Assembly: GCA_029378245.1 (NCBI GenBank)
Contig: JARKIF010000005.1
Coordinates: 310,001-374,000 of the forward strand
From: Roridomyces roridus
Taxonomy: Eukaryota; Basidiomycota; Agaricomycetes; Agaricales; Mycenaceae
DNA length: 64,000 nt
Direction of reading: 5' to 3'
A program made the translations under genes and the position numbers. The notes beneath the pieces are model-generated. The model saw only the letters and a program-made list of their open reading frames with translations, ran no database searches and had not been told where the DNA came from. Positions 53,369 through 64,000 of the stretch are shown here, in pieces (position 1 is the stretch's first letter; the number at the start of each line of letters is the position of its first letter).

Positions 53369-55067
53369 TGATATAGTTACATTAGCGGTACCAATACCGG
53401 ATAAACGGACCTTGGTGTTGGAAGTTGTTGATCAACTGATGATATTGATTGATGGACTGATGGCATTCTCGTGTTCTGGTCATGTGACCGTGTTTCTGAT
53501 ATTCATCTGACATGGGAATTCTCCCATGATATGCTTCTTTCCTATTGTATTTACCAATTAGGACTTCCTTTTGTTCTGACAAGTATATAGTCAGCTGTCA
53601 TGTAGCCTACCTAGGTCCCCAGTTTCTCACTGTTGACCTCAGGCATGTAGTTTCATAGTCACCAATACAGAGTTTCTCACTGTTGACCTCAGTTCATCTG
53701 TGCTGCCTGCTTCAACAAAATATCCCCACATCATATAGGCTAGTGCTTGGTGCTTGCTACCATATGCATCAGTAAGTGAGAGAGAAAAACAAGAGTATAA
53801 AGACGCACTGGCAGTCCCACCTGGAACGTTCTGCCTCTACTCTACACTCAACAACTCTGGACCACTGTCGGTGACAGCATGATAGCCACTCAACGCGGCC
53901 GCGACAATGGCGAAAAAAACCCGCTGTCGAGCAGAAGGGCAAAGACGGACAGTAAGAAGAGAAGCGCGCACAGACATGGGAGGCAGTCAAGGCTTCAAGG
54001 GTGAGGACCAGCGACGAGGAGGGCGCAAACTGGTGAGAAGAGCGAGGCCATTGGATGCGAGCAGGAGAGTGTGCAGGAGCTGATTGGGCAATGGTCGGTC
54101 ATGTCTTTCTTGGTGGTGACATGGCGACATTACACGTAGTCAAGGGCAACAGTGGGGATGCGTGCAGGTGGTAGTGGATTGTTAATGTTGAAATAAGGGG
54201 GAGAGTGGTCTCAGATAGGGTGCTGATAAGGCAGGGGTCTCAGATGGGAGCTGATATAGCGGTCTCAGCATCTCAGATGGGAGGCGAAAAGCCCAGATCC
54301 ATTGCAAGGTAGCTAGCTATATACCTACAAAGACAATAGACCTAGATCTTGCCTAGATCTGTACCAAGACAATAAGAAAGATCTCTACCAGAACAATAAG
54401 AAAGATAGTGATCAGAACAATAAGAAAGAAGATGAAGGTGAACACAATAAGAAGGAGATGCATATCATCATGTGATCGGACACTCCAAAACACAATCTCC
54501 AACAGTTAGGTGGTCGAGTAGTCGGGCGGTGTATTGAGCAGCTGGGTAGGAGGTGAGCGTAAGCTAGCAGTGCACAGATAATATTAGGAGCAGAGACAGG
54601 AGCGAGATATAATTGATCATGATGCCAGCACCGATCACTGGCATGCCGATCGGCACATCACCGCCATCACCCAGAATCCCAGTGGTCCTGTTATCTCAAC
54701 TCCCAGATGCACTTGAAGTTGGACCTCCTTTGCCGTTCATTCAAGAGATCTCATTATAGTACTATAGAAGCATACAAAAATGAGTGCAGCTACAGTCATT
54801 CCACGGTCAATGCATTTTCATCGGTCCTTGCATGATCCATTTTATTGTTGGAATAAGAGGGCCGGAGGATGGTCCGCTCGACGAGGTCGACTAAAGGGCG
54901 ACTAAGAGGAGTATATGAGAAACCAGTGTATTCGGGTTCTTTCTCTCTGAGGAATAACCTCAGAGAGGGAAACTACTTATACAAAGAGCGGGAGCCGACT
55001 AGTAAGCTACTATGAGTATCCTAGGTCTGTTTATCCGGTATTGGTACCACTAATGTAACTATATTGA

Positions 55068-55269
55068 GTCGATCTGTCCCATACGGATCCTGATACATAA
55101 ATATTGTGTATGTAAACGTCCATGACAATCACGAGAGGGAAAGGGAACCGGGTACCTAACTGCCAATCAAGTCGATCTGTCCCATACAGATCCTGATACA
55201 TAAATATTGTGTATGTAAACGTCCATGACAATCGCGAGAGGGAAAGGGAACCGGGTACCTAACTGCCAA
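55068..55269. repeat. 103-bp direct repeat, two copies
   Basis: Copies start GTCGATCTGTCCCATAC at 55068 and 55171 and differ at very few positions (C/A near 55207, A/G near 55233). Confidence 0.93.
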
Positions 55270-56306
55270 CCCGTTCCCACCATTCAACATTTATATAGCC
55301 CAAAACCGCACTTTTTTGGACCGGATTTTTTGTAGACCTATTCAACAGACTCTAATCTACCTCCCTATGTTCTATTTTGAACAGTATACCCCCGTCAGAA
55401 TTCAGCAAATGGGGGACTATGTGGAAAATCAGCTTGTAAACAACTATGACATGGGATGAAGGGGTATTTTGACAAATCGATGCTACTGGGATAGTCACAA
55501 GAGTGTCCTTTCTATGACACAAAAAATTTGGGAGGAAAGGACCAGTCCTTCCTGTTGAACGGGACCAAACATTCATGGCCGCCGACATGATGTCGGCATT
55601 TGATTGATGTTTCTTGGACCAAACCCGTGGGAAACACCTGTCTGGGAGGTAAAGTCATGAAATGGGTAGTTTTGGGTGGCAAGGTGGGTGGGAAAGCTCT
55701 GAGAACAGGTCTTGTTGTGAAGTTTGGGGGACTCGGTAAGAATGCAAAAGATTGCAATTTGGAGGAGGAACCGTGGGAAGGTACTCTTCAACACTGTACT
55801 CTCAGGTCAGACGTAGTCCCTATTACACTGAAAATCACTCAAAAGATTCAAATTTTCCACAAATTCCACTCCTGAGTTGAAAAATGCAAGGACCAATAAA
55901 GTGCCAAAATGCACCCAGCGCCGATTGCGCTCATACGTGCAAAACCTGATGGATTTCTGAGATTCTTTTTGTTGTTGAGGGGTCTTTGTACTCATCCGTG
56001 CCCCCCCAGGTATGCCAAACCGGCCATCAAAGTCGAATTTTGATGGAAAACGGCATAAACATTTTTGCCGATGCAAGGACCGTGGAATGACTGTACTCCT
56101 CGAGCCTGAAATTCATCGTTCTTGGCTAGGATGACACTGAAATTGGGTGGATTGCTAAATGGGGCGTTGACAAGTCACGTGATAGATGTGGTTGCCCGAT
56201 ACTGATCCCGCGCACCTCCGAATCCGATTTTACGAGGTATTCATTCTTACCGACCCCTCTGCGCGGCAGCGGCAGATCAGCTAGCCTAGCAACCGACACA
56301 TCCTGC

Positions 56307-56730
56307 TTATGGTCTCTCGACCAATGCTGCTTCCGGGGAAAGGTGCGGGACCGAGCAACCCGCGAACTGGTCACCGCTCCGGCAGGCGCCGGATGCGGGG
56401 AGCAGTGAGCTTTGGCAGGAAATTTCTTCTTTGCATCAGTGCCGGCCATCAACTGAGAACATCACCGGATTCGTACTTGCCGTGCGGAGCAACGGCGTCG
56501 GCCTCAAACCAAGTCCCACTTATGGTCTCTCAACAAATCCTGCTTCCGGGGACTGAGCAACCCTCCGGCCAATGCGAACTGGTCACCGCTCCGGCAGGCA
56601 CCGGAGGCGGGGAGCAGTGAGCTTTGGCAGGAAATTTTTTCTTTGCATCGGTGCCGGCCATTAACTTCAACTGATAAAATCACCGTACTTGCCGTGCGGG
56701 GCAACGGCCTCAAACCAAGTGCTTCCACTC
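56307..56730. repeat. About 215-bp tandem duplication, two copies
   Basis: Both copies run from TATGGTCTCTC through GAACTGGTCACCGCTCCGGC and GAGCAGTGAGCTTTGGCAGG to CCTCAAACCAAGT. They differ by small deletions. Confidence 0.88.
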
Positions 56731-57039
56731 GCTCCGCAGCGTGACCTGCGGAGTTACTGGTTTCGAGTCTAATATCCAGTGAGTCAAAAAAATGATTGCA
56801 TGTAAACATCTGGGCTTCCAAGAGTTGGCCAGATGCCTAGAAGATTAGTTACTAACTTTGAAATTCAGTCCCTGGAACTGGGGGCAGCTGCAGAGATTGC
56901 TGGTCGCCGAGTTCAAGTACATTTGTATATGCTAGTGATGTTTTGTACAAAATACAGAAGCGGTACAGAGATATAAGATAAAAATGCTATGTAAAGTGCC
57001 GTGTGGTGGATGATAACAAAACTCGAAAGCAACGAGAGA

Positions 57040-60000
57040 TCAGTCAATGAGTTCAAAGTACGATCTAAACATCGACTCTGACCGCAGGGCTGTGTCCCCA
57101 ATGACCCCATGGACATGCAGGAATAGTCGAGGGTACCGTCGCGTAAAATAGGCGAGGAAGCCCTCGGGCATGGGACCCAGATGTCGTTTCACATTGTCTG
57201 GCAGGTCCTGGTAGTGGTTTTTCTTGACCAAGATGGTTAATGATGTTTGAGTGAATAAGTCCAGACATACCTTGTTTCTCAGTGCACGCAACAGATCCTG
57301 CACGGAGCGGCCGTCATATTTTCTAAACTTGCCCAAATTTTCAATGAATAGGCGGTCAAGACGCGACTGCCAGTCATTCCCCACGATGCCGAATGCGCCC
57401 CTTTCGAGTACGAGCAAGTAAGGGTCTTTGGGGTCCCTGCACATGATTTCAAAGCGGTCGGACGCATCTTGAAGGAATGTCAATCGTCGTCCGGAGTCCC
57501 AGAAGAAGGGATGGAGGAGGCAGGTCGTCGTATTCGGACTGTAGAAGAATTCAAGCAGACACTGCGGGACAGGAAATGGACAACTGACCGTTCATGAGCA
57601 TCCGGATGGAGCATACAAGTTATCAAATCCATGGCTTCTTCACCCTCTTCCCCGAATCTCTCCAACCCTTGTAGACTTTTTGCGTCTTTGATGATATTAG
57701 CCTCCCTTTCGAATCGATCTCCGAATGGATGGCCGCCGTTGGTGAGCGTGTAGAAGAAGAGACATCCCAATGCAAAAATGTCCACGGACTTAGTCAGCCT
57801 CGTCGGTTTTCCAGCTGTTGCTCCAGACGCTCCAGAAGCGACACTACCCTGCGACGAAACTGAGGCATCGTCGCCGGGGGCTCCCAATTCATTGAGGTTC
57901 ACTTCGCCCCTGAGAATCTCCGGTGCCCTCCACCCGACCGTGCCTGCAGCCATCGCCCCATGTGAAGTCGGCAAGAAACTAGTCTGATCCACGTCCAGCT
58001 TCTTGCACAACCCAAAGTCGGATATCAACATCCTGTGTGCACCACCGCGACCCGCCCCACCCGATACGAGAATGTTTTGCGGTTTGATATCACGATGCAC
58101 AAGCTTCAGCCCATGTAGATGCCTCAGCCCGCTGGCAATTTGCCTCAACGCGCGCTTGGGATCAAAGGCGATGGCAATATCCCTCCAAGCATCACGATCC
58201 GGGGTCTCGATTAGGTCGGCAAGCGTCGCCGGACAGAGCTCAAGCGCAATGTAAAGGAAGTTGGAATGAGCCTCTTGGTAGTAGTACCGGATGACGTTTG
58301 GGTGATCGTCACTTTCCTGTAGGATGCTCACTTCGCGCGACGCCAGCGTGACAAAGTCTTGTAGAAGCCGCTTGACGGCTACCGCACGGCCTTGCAGCGA
58401 TCCACGATACACAACCGTTCCATGTGAGCCATAACCTAAAGAGATTAAACAAGGATTCGGTTGTGCTTCAACGTACTCACCAAGAACAGTGTCCGAAATA
58501 ATCAAAGAAGGTTCGGCTGGTGGGGATGCTACTGGGACAGCTGCAGCAAAGGACAAGTTGGATGGCGACAAAGGATTGAGAGGCTCCTTTTGGTTCTCTT
58601 TTTCGTTTGCATCGGCGTCGGCAACACCAACAGCCCCGCCTTTCTTCTTCTTACCCCTCTTTCCCCGGCGCGCCTTACGTTTCGTACCCGATGCCGCCAA
58701 GTCGCCATCGACCTCCTGGTCACTATCCTCCATGTCGTCCCCGCCCTCTAGTGGAATCGGAGGCAGTTTTTTGGTTGTGAGAACTTGCGGAGAAGAAGGG
58801 AGAGGAGGTGATTCCGGTGGAACGGGAGTGACCTCAGCAAGAGGTTCAACCACGATGGTTTTCTCGTCCACTGAAATGGCCTCCACCTTGGGTCGGCCAC
58901 GAACCTTGCCAACGCCAAACCACAGACCCACCGCCCCCAGTAAAAACGCGAATACGACGCCTTTCCAAAGAAACGAATCATCAACCGTCAGACTGCTGAG
59001 CTCGTGGGTAGAGTTGCCGATTACCGCATGATCTCCGGACCCATTAGCGACACCTCCGACCGTGGCCTCTAGCCCTTTGTTGGTATTCGCATTCGTTGGA
59101 AGCTCCCAGGGTGGAGTAACACCGGGCACGCCATCAATGAACAGTTTCATGCGCATCTCTGGCCCGTCGCCGTCGCCGGATTCCAGAGGCCGGATACCCA
59201 CCAGGCACCGCCGATCCGTATACAACGAAGTCCGGTCAACGCAAATGTCTCCCGAACCATAGTCACGCATCCTTTCTCGCTCCTTCCGCGCCTCGGTGAC
59301 AGCGTCGATTTGGGCCGGCAACTCGTTGGGGTCAGAGCCCTCAATCAACCCCGGTCTTCTCTTCTTCTCCCCTCCGAAAGCAAGGAGCGGGTATCGATCG
59401 GGACTCATGGCAAACAAGCTGCCCGTCTCTTCGACTAGACCGATATACGCCGAGCCAAGATGGGGCAACTGATCCATCGAGGTTCCATGGTTAAGATTGG
59501 GGAGGATGCTGGATAGTTGTGGCTGCGGCTGTAAAAGGACGAATGTGTGTGGGGATGTCTTGAGGACGTCGAATATAGCGACAATTGGATGTTGGAACTT
59601 GTACGCCCAGAGTATCGATTCTGAAGCCGCCTTTCCCTTGGCTTTGAACGAGATGATCTCTCCAGATGGGAGACTCTGAACATAAACATCATCCTTTGTA
59701 CGCTTGTAAGCCGCCTGCAGCACATTGTCCTGGTTATTGGGACCGTATGTGGAAAACGAGAGGTTTTGAACGGGGACCCTGTGGTTGTTCGACGATCTCG
59801 TGTGGATAGTAATGTGGTAGTCTGCCCTCGGACTCAATAATTTGTGCTCAATCGACCTGGAAGAAACGCACCTGTTCTGCCAATGTACACCTCGGTTGGC
59901 TTGGACATTTGCGGCTTAGAGCCATCCAACTCATCCAGGTCTAATTCCTCGTCTTCGTTTCGTAAATCCTCGAATGGGTCCCACGGGCATTCCGAGTTGA

Positions 60001-60553
60001 TTGTGGCCTTGACTTTGCCCGTCTCTAATTCGACGACCAATAACGACGTTTCCTTCCTCCCAACGAAGACTCGGTGGTCGTCGGCGGACGCAAATTTGAA
60101 GGGTGACATATCGACAAGCTGGGCCATGCTGAAGGGAAAGCGCTGGAGAGGGCTCGACGGGGTCGCCATAACGTATATGTCGCCCGACTGCGGCTCAATG
60201 ATGTAGGTCTCCTGGTAAGGCGCCCCGTCGTCCGTAAGATCGGGATCGTGGTCAATGTGGCTCGTGCGGACCAATGGTGCCAGAGCCGACGGCTGGCTCA
60301 CACCTCCGGAAGTGCCAAACGACCCCATGGACCACATATTTTGGCCAGTGGTACGGTTGAGAGCGTGGAACTTCCCATCTACCGACGCCAGCAGGACAAT
60401 GTCCAGCAGTTCCGAAGGATCTGAGCTGGGAGTGTCCCGTGGGCGGTCCGAGAGCGAACTGACCCTGGAGTGGGGTCGCAAATCAAGGAGTTCTGCGCAG
60501 CATGCAAAAGCAAGGGCAAGTAGAATTCCAGTGAGGAAGAGAATGGGTGCCAT
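57040..60553 (-). CDS. IRE1: IRE1 unfolded-protein-response kinase/endoribonuclease
   Basis: IRE1 sits in the ER membrane, senses unfolded proteins and cuts the HAC1/XBP1-type mRNA. Five exons (60553-59872, 59821-58481, 58435-57589, 57538-57271, 57222-57040) total 3321 nt, exactly 1106 codons plus stop. Introns are 50, 45, 50 and 48 nt. A signal peptide (about 1-20, MAPILFLTGILLALAFACCA) precedes a luminal domain with a VLLASVDGKFHALNRTTG start. The membrane span is at about 511-530 (VVFAFLLGAVGLWFGV). A Lys/Arg-rich linker follows (about 595-615). The kinase begins at about 672 with VLGYGSHGTVVYRG, ATP Lys in AVAVKR near 693, HRDIKPQN near 785 and SDFG near 813. The RNase (KEN) domain ends the protein: WDSGRRLTFLQDASDRFE, KYDGRSVQDLLRALRNK-KNHY and FLHVHGV. 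The Arg, Asn and His needed for RNA cleavage are present. It is divergent from TRL1. Confidence 0.97.
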
Positions 60554-60764
60554 TCAGGCCAGAGGATTTGTGCCAAAGTCAGAGAGTCGAGTAGGCTGTG
60601 TGCGGGGGGAAAGCTGAGAGCATATTTGATGATTGATGATGAGCGCTCATTCTCTGCCACTAACACTACGGAACGTTTCCTGACTCGTATCCACTGTTGC
60701 TACAAATTCCGAGTCACTTTTCCGAATCTATAAGAGGGGTAACAATTTGCCATCTTCCCTACCC
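60554..60764. promoter_or_regulatory. Bidirectional IRE1/TRL1 promoter
   Basis: 211 bp between the two ATGs. It contains a perfect 12-bp palindrome ATGAGCGCTCAT at 60639-60650 near the centre and a TATAAG box at 60729-60734 that faces TRL1, 31 bp before its ATG. No clear yeast-type UPR element was seen. Co-regulation is inferred from the layout. Confidence 0.7.
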
Positions 60765-63426
60765 ATGGATCGTCCTGTTGTCCCCGAAGACTCTGCGCTT
60801 GTCGCGAAGCTGCACGAGATCTCGACAGCCAAACCTAAACTCATCAAGTCGTCGGTATATTCTGCGCCAGCCGCCGAGGACATCAAGGTACGCAGCTGGA
60901 AGATGGACGAGTTCAAATACTACGACGTGCCCTCGCCGTTTCCTACTCTCGCGCGCGGCATATTCACCGTCGATCTCCCTAAAGCGGATCCGGCCGCGTC
61001 GCAAGAATACCGCATCGTGGCGAGGGGATATGACAAGTTCTTCAATATAGGTGAGGTTCCGTGGACGACAGTACGTGCCTTTATGCGATATACCCGTGAT
61101 ACATGTGTGAAATCGTCTCAGTGGGAAGCTTTGGAGTCGCACACTGCCGCCCCGTATACTTTGTCGCTCAAGTCTAATGGCTGCATCATTTTCATTGCTG
61201 CCCTCACTCGTACCAAACTCCTGGTCACCTCAAAGCATTCGATCGGGCCCACAGCTGGTGAAGGAATAAGCCACGCTCAAGCTGGTGAGACGTGGCTTCG
61301 CAAATATCTCGTGCAAAAAGGCCGCACTGAGGAGCAGCTTGCGGAACGTCTCTGGGATAACAATTGGACCGCCATCGCTGAGGTACATCCTCTGATTTAC
61401 GTTTCTTTCCATGTATTGACATGGACACAGCTGTGCGACGACTCGTTCGAGGAACACGTCCTTGGTTACGCTCCTGAAAAGACAGGTCTTCACCTCCATG
61501 GCCTCAATGAGTCGACAAACGCTTTCTGCACTCTCCCTCAGAAGCAAGTCGACGAATTCGCGATCGAATGGGGTTTCATTCGCACTGAATCACTTGTTCT
61601 GTCGAGCCTCGCGGAAGTACGATCCTTCACGGACGCTGTCGGCGAAACGGGTGCGTGGAACGGAGAGCCCGTTGAAGGCTTTGTTGTACGCACGCATGTG
61701 GCAAGTACACCGGGAAAGGCTCCTTACGCGCCTGGCGCAACCTTCTTCTTCAAAATCAAATTCGACGAGCCCTACATGATGTACCGCGATTGGAGGGAAA
61801 TCACGAAAACATTGTTGCGACTTCACGAACAGAGCCGCACGGGAAAGGGCAAGGGCTCCGAGAAGGGCATGTCGGAGAGCTCCCTGCCAAAGGGCAAGAT
61901 GCGCAGGGCAGAGACGCGCGCCTATGTGCGTTGGGCCATTGGCGAGATTGAGCGAGATCCCAGCCAGTTCGATGATTATGGCAAGAATAAGGGTATTATC
62001 GCGACACGAGAGCGTTTTCTCGCCTATATCTCGACGCCTGAAGGTGCCGAGCTACTTGCCGCTGCGAAAGCAGGCAGTATGCCGCCTCGGTCCAGTGATG
62101 GCACACCCGCGCCATTTGGTAAGACAATCATTGTACCAGTCGCTATTCCTGGATGTGGTGAGTTGTTGGGGCACTGGAAAGAGTCTGGCATTTACTTTCC
62201 TTGCTAGGCAAAACCGCCGTATCCGTCGCTCTTGCACATATATTCGGCTTTGGACACACTCAAAGCGACGACGTTCGGGCGAAGAAACCTGCTCCCATCT
62301 TCATCAAGAATGTTACTACATTGCTGAAGACGCAAGATGTGGTCATTGCGGACAAGTACACCTTTTGGTACCCTCGCATTATTTTACTCACCTGAATCCA
62401 AGAAATAACCATCTGCAACAACATCGGGGAGCCCTTCGTGCGGCTGTCGCAGGTCGCAATCCACCCGTGCGGCTGCTAGCGCTTGATTGGTCTCTGGAAG
62501 GCACAACACCCGCCGAAGCGCACAGGGTGTGCGCCAATCGCATTATCACGCGCGGTACCAACCACCAGTCATTGCGACCTAGCGATACGGACCAACGGGC
62601 TCACGAGCAGGTGGTGTGGATGTTCATTAACCAGACTCAGCCACTTGCACCGGCAGAGGTGGACGGTGTGATTGAAATGGTGATCGGTGAAGCTCTGGAG
62701 GATTCGGTGTCGCGCGCGGTGGCTGGAGTCGTCCGAGAGCTCGGCCTGCCTGCGCCCGCGGCGGAGAAGATTGCCGAAGGTGTCGCTGCTGCGAAGCACT
62801 ATGCGGTGGCTACTGGTGCGCCAGCTGAGGCCAAGGGCAAGGAAAAGGGTAAGGAAAAACAGACAGCGAAAGCCGAGCCCGAGAAGAAGAAGTTCAAACC
62901 CCCGCGATATTACGCCCTTCTACCAGAGATTGAACTGGGGAAATTACTTGCAGGACCGGTTGCACAAGATCCAGACGCAGCGGCACTGTACGCACACCTT
63001 GTGAAGGAAAAGCGCATCTCTGACCGGCCCCACGTAACTCTTGTACACTCCAAAGCACTCCATGAAGCGGGTGCACAGGAGCTTTGGGACCGTTGCGCGG
63101 CACTTGACCGTATCGACGAAAAGATGGCTCCGGTTTTCTTGTGCACGCTGGGAAGCGTCGTGTGGAACAAACGGGTCATGGCAGTAACCGTGGATGATGT
63201 GCAGTTAGATGGGGAGACCCCGGTCGGAGGTGCTCTCGAAGATGTGATGAATGACGGGTTACGAAAGCGACTTCATATCACGGTAGGCACGGGAAATGCA
63301 AGTATCGCAGCTGTCGAGGCGAAGGGATTGGTGGAGGATTGGAGAGCGGGCAAGACCTCAGGTCTCAAGTCACTACAATTGAATAGTTCGACGGCCAGGG
63401 CTCGAGTGCAGGGCCTTTTTAGCTAG
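60765..63426 (+). CDS. TRL1: Fungal tRNA ligase, three catalytic domains
   Basis: TRL1 heals and seals tRNA halves after intron removal and also joins the exons of HAC1-type mRNA cut by IRE1. Exons 60765-61070, 61122-61382, 61431-62157, 62208-62355 and 62403-63426 total 2466 nt, exactly 821 codons plus stop; introns are 51, 48, 50 and 47 nt. The adenylyltransferase (ligase) domain has the nucleophile Lys at about 119 in SLKSNGCIIF. The polynucleotide kinase P-loop (VAIPGCGKTAVS, about 424-435) is split by intron 3 within GCG-KT. The cyclic phosphodiesterase domain carries the two HxT motifs, HVTL near 691 and HITV near 770. A Lys/Glu/Ala-rich linker (KGKEKGKEKQTAK) precedes it. All three domains look intact. 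It is transcribed away from IRE1 and converges on the PRPP synthetase gene. Confidence 0.96.
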
Positions 63427-63506
63427 TTGAATACAAGTGCTTTCCCCAGCTAATCTATCCGCTGGAATACAAGTGAAGATGAAGTACAAATAACCGAAAC
63501 CCTCCT
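63427..63506. terminator. Short convergent 3' region between TRL1 and PRPP synthetase
   Basis: 80 bp between the two stop codons. AATACAAG occurs twice (63430 and 63466) and ATCTTC-rich sequence faces the other way. Both transcripts probably overlap at their 3' ends. Confidence 0.4.
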
Positions 63507-64000
63507 TCAATATGGTACCTCGTGGAATAGCTTGCTGACACTCTCGCCGTAGTGACTGCGACGAATGACCTCTCCCAATACTGCGCCGATGTCAATGACC
63601 TCGATCTTGGGACACGCTGCCTGATTGGCCGCCTGCGGGAGAGTATTGGTGACAATGAGCTTCTCAAGCCGACTCTCCTGGACGGCGCTGAGGGCGCTTC
63701 CGCTGAGAATACCGTGCGTGACAATTGCACAAACTCTTGAGGCACCTGCTTCAGTCAGGTGAGTCGCAGCCAGAACGAGCGTGCCGCATGTGTCGGCCAT
63801 GTCGTCCACAAGTATGGCCGTCTTCCCCGCGACATGGCCAACGAGGACCATTCTTGAGACCTCGTTCGCTTTTTTGCGTTCCTTATGGAAGAGAGCAAAG
63901 TCGACACCGAGGCGGTCTGCCATGGAAGTCGCGCTGCGGACCAGTCAATGAGAGAAGGACGAAAACCCAGAGATGCAAACCGTTTGGCGCCTCCTGCATC
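63507..64000 (-). CDS. Ribose-phosphate pyrophosphokinase (PRPP synthetase), 3' part
   Basis: It makes PRPP from ribose 5-phosphate and ATP for nucleotide, His and Trp synthesis. The last exon (63933-63507) encodes the C-terminal half: [45 protein letters not shown] (the PRPP-binding loop is the DDMADTCGT part), [16 protein letters not shown], and the end [19 protein letters not shown] 47-nt intron (63980-63934, GTTTGC...CCGCAG) joins it to an upstream exon whose last codons DAGGAKR are at the window edge. The N-terminal half is outside the window. The visible part matches the yeast PRS proteins closely in order and spacing. Confidence 0.95.

Larger units (their letters stand above)
53369..57035. 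other. 3.7-kb gene-poor stretch of transposon debris
   Basis: No coding gene is visible. It holds a 36-40-bp inverted repeat (53371-53406 and 55028-55063), AGTTTCTCACTGTTGACCTC twice (about 53621 and 53671), ACAATAAGAAAGA repeats (54370-54460, also inside the second LTR near 53165), a hairpin at 54943-54967, a 103-bp direct repeat at 55068-55269 and a roughly 215-bp tandem duplication at 56307-56730. Confidence 0.6.

Noticed and set aside
54290..54480. Second LTR copy of the 50.7-53.4 kb element
   Set aside because: Only ACAATAAGAAAGA-type repeats are shared with the LTR; there is no continuous alignment and no LTR ends.
60554..60764. Yeast-type UPR element in the IRE1/TRL1 promoter
   Set aside because: I looked for CAGCGTG- and TGACGTG-like cores on both strands and saw no convincing match; only the ATGAGCGCTCAT palindrome stands out.

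Overview
The window looks like nuclear DNA of an Agaricomycete (mushroom-forming basidiomycete). Almost every gene is cut by short introns of about 44-60 nt. The families are typical of that class: FunK1 kinase, DUF6534 membrane protein, F-box/LRR proteins, a MYND-finger protein, coiled-coil proteins with a C-terminal Cys cluster, hAT remnants and LTR elements. No rRNA, tRNA or CRISPR array was found.

The right end (57-64 kb) is a conserved housekeeping block. IRE1 (minus, 1106 aa after splicing by hand) and the tRNA ligase TRL1 (plus, 821 aa) sit head to head with 211 bp between their start codons. Their products are the two enzymes of unconventional HAC1/XBP1-type mRNA splicing in the unfolded protein response: IRE1 cuts and tRNA ligase joins. 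TRL1 converges on a partial PRPP synthetase gene that runs off the right edge.

The rest (0-57 kb) is repeat-rich and accessory. From left to right it holds: a coiled-coil gene with a 230-bp exon+intron cassette in tandem; a DUF6534 gene; a hAT remnant; a MYND gene split by a very young gag-only LTR element (9761-13031, LTRs identical by eye, CCCTC target duplication); degraded copies of an Agaricomycete family with a GLFRW motif; F-box genes and pseudogenes; a duplicated divergent pair (RAD5/HLTF-like SNF2 ATPase plus coiled-coil/Cys-cluster protein), complete at 37-44 kb and with a truncated ATPase at 25-29 kb; a compact DOT1-like methyltransferase; a FunK1 kinase; and a truncated LTR element with a full-length gag (about 50.7-53.4 kb). 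A stretch of TE debris (53.4-57 kb) separates this from IRE1.

A roughly 30-bp motif (TTCACTCAYCAYTGCCCGAAATGG-like, 1-3 units) recurs at five places. Each lies 5' of a gene and always has the same polarity relative to it, which suggests a mobile or copied promoter element. Intron positions come from reading splice signals by eye. They were checked arithmetically for IRE1, TRL1, the 120-aa gene at 31.6 kb and the LRR gene at 23 kb; elsewhere they are proposals.
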